Assembly: GCA_002841605.1 (NCBI GenBank)
Contig: PHAF01000121.1
Coordinates: 1-5,627, forward strand
Direction: 5' to 3'
Length of the DNA: 5,627 bases
Origin: Firmicutes bacterium HGW-Firmicutes-10
Lineage (GTDB): Bacteria > Bacillota_I > Bacilli_A > Erysipelotrichales > Erysipelotrichaceae
Numbering within the stretch: position 1 is the stretch's first letter; each line of letters begins with the position of its first letter. Below the pieces are notes generated by a model. It was not told the DNA's origin and searched no databases. It saw only the letters and a list, made by a program, of their open reading frames with translations. This document shows positions 1 through 5,627 of the stretch, one piece after another. The translations under genes and the position numbers were made by a program.

Positions 1-158
1 TCATCAATATCGACGCGAACCAAAGCATCCGGTATTTCAATATGTTTTCGGTATGCCTTTGCTAATGCATCTTGAAGAGCCGACAATATAATGTCTTTGG
101 AAATGTTGCGTTCGCTTTCGATTGCCTTGACGGCAAGCAATAACTCTTTTACGTTCAT
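1..158 (-). CDS. nusA: Transcription elongation/termination factor NusA, N-terminal fragment (cut by window edge)
   Basis: NusA binds RNA polymerase and modulates pausing, intrinsic termination and antitermination. Only the first 52 codons are visible, starting with ATG at 158-156, and the frame stays open to the window edge. The fragment begins MNVKELLLAVKAIESERNISK, continues through DIILSALQDALAKAYRK and reaches LVRVDID. This matches the start of the NusA N-terminal domain, which contacts RNA polymerase: two helices with the family pattern E-K-x-I-S-K-x-x-I followed by A-x-x-A-Y-[KR]-[KR]. The S1 and KH RNA-binding domains would lie outside the window. The start is supported by AAGGAG five bases upstream and by position 13 bases after the rimP stop. 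That spacing and order are the standard rimP-nusA arrangement, so co-transcription and translational coupling are likely. Identification rests on a short stretch plus context, but both agree. Confidence 0.93.
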   Translation of the reverse strand, partial: MNVKELLLAVKAIESERNISKDIILSALQDALAKAYRKHIEIPDALVRVDID

Positions 159-163
159 CTGTA

Positions 164-169
164 CTCCTT
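164..169 (-). promoter_or_regulatory. Ribosome binding site of nusA
   Basis: On the minus strand, AAGGAG is followed by TACAG and then the nusA ATG, a five-base spacing. The site lies entirely in the 13-base rimP-nusA gap, and its first two bases overlap an in-frame second stop codon (TAATGA). Ribosomes finishing rimP therefore terminate on top of the nusA initiation site, which suggests coupling. Confidence 0.85.
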
Positions 170-171
170 CA

Positions 172-639
172 TTACAAAGCAACCGCTAAGCGAATAAGCG
201 TGATGTTGCTTTTTTCTACTGTAATTTTTACTTTTTTCTGTTTGTCGCGATAAGCGATGATAAGGACACCATCTTCAAAACTCAGTAATTCTCCGCTGAC
301 TTCCGTTTTCTTGTCGACCGGTTTTTCAAAGCGGACAAAAACATTTGCGCCAATGACTGCCGAGATTTCCGCATCGCTGCGTAACTCCCGTTCGGCTCCG
401 GCTGAACATACTTCCAAGTAATACTCAAAGGATATTTCATCACTTTTATCCAGTGCATCTGAAACATCATTGGACACCAATTGACAAGTATCTAAATCCA
501 TTGACCCGTCACTTCGCATGATAGCTACTTGTAAAATACGCATTTTCCCTTCATTGATCCATTTGCACTCATAACACAATACATCGTGCTTTGTCAAAAT
601 AGGATCGATCAGGGATTTGATGGACGAAATTGAAGACAT
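172..639 (-). CDS. rimP: Ribosome maturation factor RimP
   Basis: RimP is a cytoplasmic factor needed for efficient maturation of the 30S ribosomal subunit. The 155-residue product has the usual family length. It shows the two-domain layout: an N-terminal alpha/beta domain (about residues 1-82) and a C-terminal Sm/SH3-like domain (about 85-155). The diagnostic motif is at residues 74-87, YLEVCSAGAERELR, corresponding to the family pattern YLEVSSPG-x-[ED]-R-x-L. Here Ala80 replaces the usual proline. The C-terminal domain has the expected beta-rich pattern GELLSFEDGVLII (116-128), followed by a lysine-rich strand (KQKKVKITVEKSNI, 133-146) before the final IRLAV. The ATG start is fixed by a near-perfect Shine-Dalgarno (AAGGAGGT) three bases upstream. 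The gene ends in tandem stops (TAATGA), 13 bases before nusA. It is the first gene of its operon here, with its own promoter and leader hairpin upstream. Older names for the family are YhbC and YlxS. Confidence 0.95.
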   Translation of the reverse strand: MSSISSIKSLIDPILTKHDVLCYECKWINEGKMRILQVAIMRSDGSMDLDTCQLVSNDVSDALDKSDEISFEYYLEVCSAGAERELRSDAEISAVIGANVFVRFEKPVDKKTEVSGELLSFEDGVLIIAYRDKQKKVKITVEKSNITLIRLAVAL

Positions 640-642
640 AGT

Positions 643-650
643 ACCTCCTT
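643..650 (-). promoter_or_regulatory. Strong ribosome binding site of rimP
   Basis: AAGGAGGT on the minus strand is fully complementary to the 3' end of 16S rRNA and is followed by ACT and the rimP ATG. It is the strongest Shine-Dalgarno in the window. Its AAGGAG part is also complementary to CTCCTT in the 3' arm of the leader hairpin just upstream, so access could depend on RNA folding. Confidence 0.88.
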
Positions 651-684
651 AAACAAACACGAAGGAGTGGTCTTAGCCACTCCT
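651..684 (-). terminator. Leader hairpin with interrupted U-tract upstream of rimP (attenuator-like, possibly NusA-dependent)
   Basis: In the transcribed direction AGGAGTGG (684-677) pairs perfectly with CCACTCCT (670-663) around the loop CTAAGA, giving an 8-bp stem with five G-C pairs. The next 12 bases are TCGTGTTTGTTT (662-651), a T-rich tract interrupted by C and G. The shape is that of a weak intrinsic terminator. It lies downstream of the predicted rimP promoter and upstream of the rimP Shine-Dalgarno, so it would act both as the end of polC transcripts and as an attenuator in the rimP-nusA leader. Weak hairpins with interrupted U-tracts are the known class of NusA-dependent terminators in B. 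subtilis, where nusA is autoregulated this way. The stem is certain; its function is inferred. Confidence 0.68.
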
Positions 685-702
685 AGTTTACTTCGCATGT
701 AT

Positions 703-731
703 ATTTTACTACAAGAAACGGTCAATTGCAA
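703..731 (-). promoter_or_regulatory. Probable sigma-A-type promoter of the rimP-nusA operon
   Basis: On the minus strand TTGCAA (731-726; 4 of 6 matches to TTGACA) is separated by exactly 17 bases from TAAAAT (708-703; 5 of 6 to TATAAT). Transcription would start near 696-698, giving a leader of about 57 bases that begins roughly 12 bases before the hairpin. The -35 region starts 11 bases after the polC stop codon. An overlapping alternative is TTGACC with a 16-base spacer to TATACA, which has the better -35 but the poorer -10. Either would give rimP-nusA its own transcription independent of polC. Confidence 0.6.
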
Positions 732-742
732 GAAATAGAACA

Positions 743-3700
743 CTAAAACAGTGATAACTGATTCTCATCCTGCAAGTCATCCAATACACCCATGATCTCC
801 ATTTTGCGTATTTGTGTTCCGTTGATTTGTGTACGGCTCTGCAAATCTTCCTTTGACAGAAAGAAACACTTTTCACGCGCTTCGACGATCGAACGGGCAA
901 CGTTTTCACCCAATCCATCCAAAACCTTAAACGGCGGGATCAGGATACGCGAGTCTTTGGGGTGGATTAAAAACTCATCTCCCTGCGACAAGCGCAGATC
1001 GATATTATCGAAGCGGTATCCGCGCAAAGTCATCTCCAAGGCTACCTCCAACGTATTGTATAATTCCTTTTCCTTGTTAGTTACCTGAAATTTCGTACTG
1101 TTGTCACGCAAACGCTTGTCAATTTCAGTCAAACGTGCCAAGATTGCCTGACTTCCCTTGCGCATCACATCAATATCATAAGCATTACAGCGCAAAGTAA
1201 AGTAAGAAACATAATATGCCAACGGATGATAAACTTTAAACCAGGCAACCCTTACGGCCATGATGACATACGCAACGGCATGCGCCTTTGGAAACATATA
1301 CTTGATTCGCTTGCAGGAATCGATGTACCACTGATCGATTCTATGCTGAAGCATCAATTCTTCCCACTCGGGTTTCAGTCCTTTGCCTTTTCGCACAAAC
1401 TCCATGATATCAAATGCCTGTTTCGGTTTTAATCCCTTATGAATCAGATACACCATGATGTCATCCCGACACCCGATGACATCCGACAAATGATAACCAT
1501 TCAATATGAGGTCTTTGGCATTATTTAGCCAGACATCCGTCCCGTGCGATAATCCCGAAATCCGCACCAAATCTGAAAAAGTCTGAGGTTTCGTTATTTT
1601 CAGGATTTCTCTGACAAATGAGGTTCCAAATTCCGGCAAGCCTACAGCACCGTTGGACTCCGTATAACTGCGGCTGTCGATATTCAACGTCGACAAATCC
1701 GAAAATACTGAAATAACTCTAGGATCATTCATCGGTATCGTCTTGGGGTCGATTCCGGTAACTTTCTCAAGAAGCTTGATCGCTGTCGGATCCACATGTC
1801 CCAGAATGTCCAGTTTTAAAAGATTGTCGTGCAAGTCATTGTAATCAAAATGCGTCGTTTTCCAGTCAGAAGTAGGATTGTTGGCTGGATACTGGACCGG
1901 TGTAAACTGATGCACATCAACTTCTCGCGGTATGACGATGATACCTCCGGGATGTTGCCCGGTCGTACGTTTGACACCCTCACACCCGCTCGCCAAACGA
2001 ATCCGCTGAGCCTGACGCATATTGGTGTCTATGCCCTTCTCTTCACAATAGCCGCTTACATATCCAAAAGCGGTTTTCTGTGCTACGGTTCCGATCGTTC
2101 CGGCGCGATATACATTCTCTTCACCAAACAATACTTTCGTATAGGCATGGGCTTTTTCCTGATAATCACCCGAGAAGTTCAAATCAATGTCTGGTACTTT
2201 ATCGCCTTCAAATCCAAGAAAAGTCTCAAAAGGTATATCCTGTCCGTCACCTTGCATCAAGGTAGCACAATGTGGGCAGAATTTATCCGGCAAATCATAT
2301 CCGCTGCTTACTTTTCCGTCAAAATAGAATTCACTGTAACTGCACTGAGGGCAACTGTAATGAGGCGGCAGAGGATTGACTTCTGTGATTTGTGCCATCG
2401 TTGCTACCAGCGATGAACCGACCGAGCCACGTGAGCCAACCAGATAACCGTCCTCAAGCGATTTTTTTACCAATAGATGTGCTATGTAATAAATGACTCC
2501 AAACCCATTGGAAATGATTGCCGTCAGTTCCTTTGCAAGCCGCTCTTCCACCGGTTTCGGTAATATTTTTCCATATTGTTTATATGCATTCCTATAACAG
2601 ACTTCACTCAGTTTGGCATCAGCACCTTCGATCGAAGGTGTGTACAAACCTTTTTGAATCGGATACACTTCTTCGACTTGTTCAAGCATCGATTGAGTGT
2701 TTTCGACTACGATCTTAAAAGCCGTCTTTTCATCTAAAAAACTAAACGCTTCCAACATTTCTTCCGTCGTTCTTAAGTGCTGATCCGGAGAAGTAGTATT
2801 CATCCGTCTTTGAGCATTGTATATATATAAGGGGTGACGAACGCCGCCGATTCCTTGGGCTTGTATATAAATCTCCCTGAACTGCTTTTGATCGGGATTT
2901 GCATAATGAGCATCTCCGGTTGCCAACACGGGAATATGCAGTTCATTTGCGGTTTTAATGATGTCACTTAAGATGCTGATCAGTCTTTTACTGGAAGAAA
3001 TGGAATGCTGATCAATCAACGGCTGATAATTTGTGGGTGGCTGAACTTCAATATAGTCATAGAATTTCATCGCTCTCACCAGTTCCTGATGACTTTGATT
3101 GGCGGCAATTTCAAAAATCTCACCGTTATAGCAACTGGAACCAATCAGTAAATTGCTTCTGCGACGTGTTATTTCATCACGGATGATCCGTGGTTCGGCC
3201 ATAAACTCATCTTCTTCTTTTTTGCTGTTTGCTTTACCGAAAAAAGCCAGATAGTCGGTATGAGACAGAGTAACGAGTTCAAAAAGGCTTTTCAATCCAA
3301 CCTGATTTTTGGCTATGACATTGACATGATTCTTCATAACGCTTTTAAATACATCCGAATCCTGAACGTTTTGTAAATCTTCAACCGTTTTGCAGTTTTT
3401 GTCTCTGGCATCCTTTAAAAGATTAACAACGACCATACCTGCGATTTCGGCATCATAATCTGCCCGGTGAGCAACTTCCTCATCATAAGGAATTGCGTAA
3501 TAACGGGCAACCTTGCCCAGTTTAAACGCTTTACGGTCTTTAATGAGCGCACGGGCACAGTCCAACGTATCGATGACCGTATTCGACAGAACAGCTCTTT
3601 TTTGTCGTTTCAGATTTTCATTGATAAAACGGACATCGAATCCCGCATTATGAGCGACCAACACGTGATCTCCAAAAAACTCCAGAATTTTGGGCATCAA

Positions 3701-5089
3701 AACATCAATGGTTAAAGCATTTTCGACATGTTCCTGACGGATATTTGTTTTTTCACTGATAAACGGTGGTATATCAACGGATGGTTTGACAAAAAACTGC
3801 AAACGGTCAATGACTTCGCCGTATCGGATTTTAACTGCACCAAACTCAATGATTTCATCATAGCGGCATGATAATCCGGTTGTTTCAAGGTCAAAGGCGA
3901 CGATCGTCATTTCTTCAAGTATCTGTCCTTTGGGTTGATAAACGATTTTCAGCAGCGGATCGACCATGTTCATCTCAACGCCGTAAATCATTTTAAATGG
4001 CTGATTGGGATACTGTTTCTTTAGTCTGCTGACCGTGTACTGAGCTTTCGGGAATGATTGTACGACCATATGGTCGGTAATCGCTAATCCGCCATGTCCC
4101 AGTGAGAAAGCTGTTTCGACCAACTCTTCAATATCACAAACACCGTCCATTTCCGACATTTTGGAATGTGCATGCCATTCCACCCTCTTAAAGACGGCAT
4201 TGTCACATCTAGAGACTGGTTTTTCCGAATAAGTGACATCATCCGATAATAAAACGACATCTTTGGCATACTGATCATATGTCGAACGACCTTTGACGAC
4301 GATGACATCTCCGATCGACAACTTTTTGAACTCTTCTTTTTCTTCAGGTTTACGGGCATAGCGCTTAACAGAAATCGAATCCGTATCATCTGACAAGTAA
4401 ATCAGCTGCATCATCTGATCACCACCCATAAAATCGCGGTTCTCAACTTGAAAAACAGTACCTTCAACCGAAATGTCATTGATGTTTTCTTGTATGTCTT
4501 TGATTTTGATCAGTGTGTAACTGCGTTTTTTACGCCGGAACTCTTTAAACTCTTTTTTAACTTCAACAGGTTTTGGTACAGATGCAGGCATATCGACTTC
4601 TATCGAATTACCGTTTCGTTCAACGATTTTGCTTCTGATGGGCAAGTGAATCCCGCATTGACTTAAAAATACATTCAAATCCGGCAATAACCGGTCAATA
4701 TCGCTCTTTTGATGTGGCAATGGACATAAGCATTCGATTTCAAAATCAATCAGATTTAAGTAGGTATCATTAAGGATTCGTCCGTTGGGTATATATCCGG
4801 AATAATAGCGTACATATTGCTCGACTTCTTTGATTTCAATCTTTGAAGGTTCGCAGACGATTTGTAATTCAACATTTGAATGAGTTAACTTTATTAGTCC
4901 GTCCTGAATTTTTTTCCAAGTCAAAAAGGGTAAGGGGTGATCATTTTTCAACGTGATCCGCAAAATTTTGCGATTGACAATGAAAGCAGGCCTTTCCATT
5001 ACGGCATTTTTAACCAGCTGTTTTTCTTCAGCGGTTAGTCCGATTTGTTCAACTACTTTATTAAACTGCAATGTTTGCAACTGATTCAC
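743..5089 (-). CDS. polC: DNA polymerase III alpha subunit, Gram-positive PolC type, with 3'-5' exonuclease
   Basis: This is the replicative polymerase of low-GC Gram-positives, acting at the fork with the sliding clamp. The 1448-residue length is typical. In order: N-terminal domain (about 1-190); OB fold (about 205-285); PHP domain part 1 (from 305, with His306, His308, Asp315, His340, Glu372); inserted DEDDh exonuclease (about 395-560) with Asp400/Glu402 (FDLETTGL), HNAGFD (480-485) and His541/Asp546; PHP part 2 (Cys653, Asp726, His728); polymerase core with GSRGSVGSS (885-893), a four-cysteine zinc site (Cys913, Cys916, Cys938, Cys941), catalytic Asp967/Asp969 in PDIDLNFSG and Asp1094 in LKLDILGH; HPGG (1046-1049); helix-hairpin-helix region (about 1388-1405); and a C-terminal clamp-binding motif QLSLF (1444-1448). 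All catalytic sites look intact. The start is GTG, since an in-frame stop lies five codons upstream and no better start exists between; TTG at codon 4 (5080-5078) is a rival. The gene seems to be transcribed alone, from its own promoter. Confidence 0.98.
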   Translation of the reverse strand: MNQLQTLQFNKVVEQIGLTAEEKQLVKNAVMERPAFIVNRKILRITLKNDHPLPFLTWKKIQDGLIKLTHSNVELQIVCEPSKIEIKEVEQYVRYYSGYIPNGRILNDTYLNLIDFEIECLCPLPHQKSDIDRLLPDLNVFLSQCGIHLPIRSKIVERNGNSIEVDMPASVPKPVEVKKEFKEFRRKKRSYTLIKIKDIQENINDISVEGTVFQVENRDFMGGDQMMQLIYLSDDTDSISVKRYARKPEEKEEFKKLSIGDVIVVKGRSTYDQYAKDVVLLSDDVTYSEKPVSRCDNAVFKRVEWHAHSKMSEMDGVCDIEELVETAFSLGHGGLAITDHMVVQSFPKAQYTVSRLKKQYPNQPFKMIYGVEMNMVDPLLKIVYQPKGQILEEMTIVAFDLETTGLSCRYDEIIEFGAVKIRYGEVIDRLQFFVKPSVDIPPFISEKTNIRQEHVENALTIDVLMPKILEFFGDHVLVAHNAGFDVRFINENLKRQKRAVLSNTVIDTLDCARALIKDRKAFKLGKVARYYAIPYDEEVAHRADYDAEIAGMVVVNLLKDARDKNCKTVEDLQNVQDSDVFKSVMKNHVNVIAKNQVGLKSLFELVTLSHTDYLAFFGKANSKKEEDEFMAEPRIIRDEITRRRSNLLIGSSCYNGEIFEIAANQSHQELVRAMKFYDYIEVQPPTNYQPLIDQHSISSSKRLISILSDIIKTANELHIPVLATGDAHYANPDQKQFREIYIQAQGIGGVRHPLYIYNAQRRMNTTSPDQHLRTTEEMLEAFSFLDEKTAFKIVVENTQSMLEQVEEVYPIQKGLYTPSIEGADAKLSEVCYRNAYKQYGKILPKPVEERLAKELTAIISNGFGVIYYIAHLLVKKSLEDGYLVGSRGSVGSSLVATMAQITEVNPLPPHYSCPQCSYSEFYFDGKVSSGYDLPDKFCPHCATLMQGDGQDIPFETFLGFEGDKVPDIDLNFSGDYQEKAHAYTKVLFGEENVYRAGTIGTVAQKTAFGYVSGYCEEKGIDTNMRQAQRIRLASGCEGVKRTTGQHPGGIIVIPREVDVHQFTPVQYPANNPTSDWKTTHFDYNDLHDNLLKLDILGHVDPTAIKLLEKVTGIDPKTIPMNDPRVISVFSDLSTLNIDSRSYTESNGAVGLPEFGTSFVREILKITKPQTFSDLVRISGLSHGTDVWLNNAKDLILNGYHLSDVIGCRDDIMVYLIHKGLKPKQAFDIMEFVRKGKGLKPEWEELMLQHRIDQWYIDSCKRIKYMFPKAHAVAYVIMAVRVAWFKVYHPLAYYVSYFTLRCNAYDIDVMRKGSQAILARLTEIDKRLRDNSTKFQVTNKEKELYNTLEVALEMTLRGYRFDNIDLRLSQGDEFLIHPKDSRILIPPFKVLDGLGENVARSIVEAREKCFFLSKEDLQSRTQINGTQIRKMEIMGVLDDLQDENQLSLF

Positions 5090-5090
5090 A

Positions 5091-5096
5091 TCCTTT
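5091..5096 (-). promoter_or_regulatory. Shine-Dalgarno-like AAAGGA, unusually close to the polC GTG
   Basis: AAAGGA is separated from the GTG start by a single base, well under the usual five to nine. The next in-frame start candidate, TTG at 5080-5078 (codon 4), is ten bases from it, slightly long but workable. This site therefore leaves the exact polC start open by three residues. An AUG overlapping the GTG is followed at once by UGA, so it cannot start a protein. Confidence 0.5.
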
Positions 5097-5103
5097 AGAC
5101 ATT

Positions 5104-5112
5104 ATCATATCA
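5104..5112 (-). promoter_or_regulatory. Probable extended -10 promoter of polC
   Basis: TGATATGAT on the minus strand fits the extended -10 pattern TGnTATAAT with one mismatch in the hexamer. A run of eight A residues (5120-5113) lies immediately upstream. No good -35 is seen at 17 bases (CTGTAA); TTGTCA lies 26 bases upstream of the hexamer, too far to act as its -35. The predicted start of transcription is near 5096-5097, leaving a leader of only about seven or eight bases before GTG. The site follows the gltA-like terminator, so polC would need a promoter here. Confidence 0.5.
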
Positions 5113-5142
5113 TTTTTTTTCTTATTTTACAGTCTTGACAAG

Positions 5143-5163
5143 AAAAAGCCGGCACTAACCGGC
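5143..5163 (-). terminator. Intrinsic terminator of the gltA-like gene
   Basis: Minus-strand GCCGG (5163-5159) pairs with CCGGC (5152-5148) around the loop TTAGTG, giving an all-G-C 5-bp stem followed directly by TTTTT and then CTT. The stop codon TAG of the gltA-like gene (5157-5155) lies within the loop, so the last codons form part of the stem. The stem is short but purely G-C with an uninterrupted initial T-run, which supports rho-independent termination before the polC promoter. Confidence 0.75.
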
Positions 5164-5627
5164 ATGTTCTTTCGTGAAATATTCAATAATTGACGCAGCT
5201 GCTTTTTTACCTGCGCCCAAAGCTTCGATGACTGTAGCCGCACCGGTCACAGCATCCCCACCGGCATATACATGCTCGATCGATGTCTGCTGATTTTGAT
5301 CAACGTTGATTGTTCCCCATTTTCCGGTTTCGAGTTCTTTGGTACTGCGAATCAAAATTGGATTCGGTGAAGTGCCGATCGCAACGATGACCGTATCGGT
5401 TTCTATCTCAAAGGGAGCATCGGCCGTCGGTACGACCTTGCATCGGCCATCCGGTCCCGGATCAGTCAGTTGCATGCGTTGACATACGATCGAAGTGACC
5501 CTTCCCTGCTTGTCAGCTATGATTTTGACTGGGGCCGCAAGCAATTCAAAATCCACTTTTTCCTCCATGGCATGTTCAACTTCTTCCTGTCTGGCAGGAA
5601 GTTCATTAAGTGAACGTCGATAAACGA
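5155..5627 (-). CDS. gltA: NAD(P)H-dependent glutamate synthase small subunit-like flavoprotein, C-terminal fragment
   Basis: GltD/GltA-type proteins are FAD- and NAD(P)H-binding oxidoreductases. They supply electrons for glutamate synthesis from glutamine and 2-oxoglutarate, or in some anaerobes form the large subunit of ferredoxin:NADP+ or sulfide-dehydrogenase-type complexes. About 156 C-terminal residues are visible of a family usually some 450-490 long. The frame is open to the window edge, beginning VYRRSLNELPARQEEVEHA, so the methionine at 5568-5566 is internal and not the start. Landmarks, numbered from the first visible residue, are the VYRRS-x-x-E-x-P-A-R stretch of the family (1-12), the nucleotide-domain exit motif VIVAIGTSPNP (79-89), and the FAD-binding YAGGDAVTGAATVIEALGAG (120-139), followed by KKAAASI. 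The protein ends EYFTKEHAG. Which of the related enzymes it is cannot be settled without the N-terminal iron-sulfur region and the upstream neighbour. A terminator overlaps the stop codon, so the gene closes its transcription unit before polC. Confidence 0.88.
   Translation of the reverse strand, partial: VYRRSLNELPARQEEVEHAMEEKVDFELLAAPVKIIADKQGRVTSIVCQRMQLTDPGPDGRCKVVPTADAPFEIETDTVIVAIGTSPNPILIRSTKELETGKWGTINVDQNQQTSIEHVYAGGDAVTGAATVIEALGAGKKAAASIIEYFTKEHAG

Noticed and set aside
1829..2416. Open frame of 195 codons on the plus strand inside polC
   Set aside because: It is antisense to the conserved polymerase core (zinc site and catalytic aspartates), resembles no family I recognise and has no evident ribosome site; polC constraint explains the open frame.
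2816..2834. AT-rich stretch (tatatatataa) resembling a promoter -10 element
   Set aside because: It lies within polC, encodes a normal Tyr-Ile-Tyr segment and has no paired -35 or downstream start of a gene.
4084..4389. Open frame of 101 codons on the minus strand, shifted relative to polC
   Set aside because: It overlaps the OB and early PHP region in another frame and its translation is low-complexity (Ser, Lys and Met rich), as expected of an out-of-frame shadow.
5104..5140. TTGTCA as the -35 element of the polC promoter
   Set aside because: It is 26 bases upstream of TATGAT, too far for a sigma-A spacer, and no good -10 hexamer is found 16-18 bases downstream of it.
5155..5568. A complete small 137-residue gene starting at the internal methionine
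   Set aside because: The frame continues upstream to the window edge with residues typical of the GltD/GltA family (VYRRS..E.PAR), so it is the end of a larger gene.
5583..5601. Inverted repeat CTTCCTG / CAGGAAG with a 5-base loop
   Set aside because: It lies inside the gltA-like coding sequence, encodes conserved family residues (L-P-A-R) and has no T-tract after it, so it is likely a coding coincidence.

Overview
The window reads as chromosomal housekeeping DNA from a low- to mid-GC Gram-positive bacterium (Bacillota). The main reason is a full-length PolC, the Gram-positive type of replicative DNA polymerase with a built-in proofreading exonuclease, next to rimP and nusA. Tryptophan codons checked in polC are TGG, so the standard code is used and a mycoplasma is unlikely. 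An Erysipelotrichia-like lineage is possible, but that is an impression and not shown by the sequence.

All four genes lie on the minus strand, so transcription runs from high to low coordinates. At the right edge (5155-5627) is the C-terminal third of a GltD/GltA-type NAD(P)H-dependent glutamate synthase small subunit. It ends in a GC-rich hairpin terminator that contains its stop codon. A 65-base gap follows with an extended -10 promoter and then polC (743-5089, 1448 residues). The next gap (640-742) holds a good sigma-A-type promoter, a hairpin with an interrupted T-tract and a strong Shine-Dalgarno sequence. It leads into rimP (172-639, ribosome maturation factor). After 13 bases comes nusA (transcription elongation/termination factor), cut off by the left edge after 52 codons.

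There appear to be three transcription units: the end of the gltA-like unit, polC (apparently alone), and the rimP-nusA operon. The rimP-nusA pairing is the conserved start of the nusA-infB operon, which links 30S maturation, transcription elongation and translation initiation.

I found no exotic system. The most interesting element is the short rimP leader. Its promoter, weak hairpin and interrupted U-tract look like the NusA-dependent attenuator by which NusA limits its own operon in Bacillus subtilis. Its 3' arm could also pair with the rimP ribosome binding site. The polC start is also unusual, with a GTG almost touching its Shine-Dalgarno and a predicted leader of under ten bases. No mobile elements, CRISPR arrays, tRNAs or rRNAs are visible, and no stretch over 300 bases lacks a gene.
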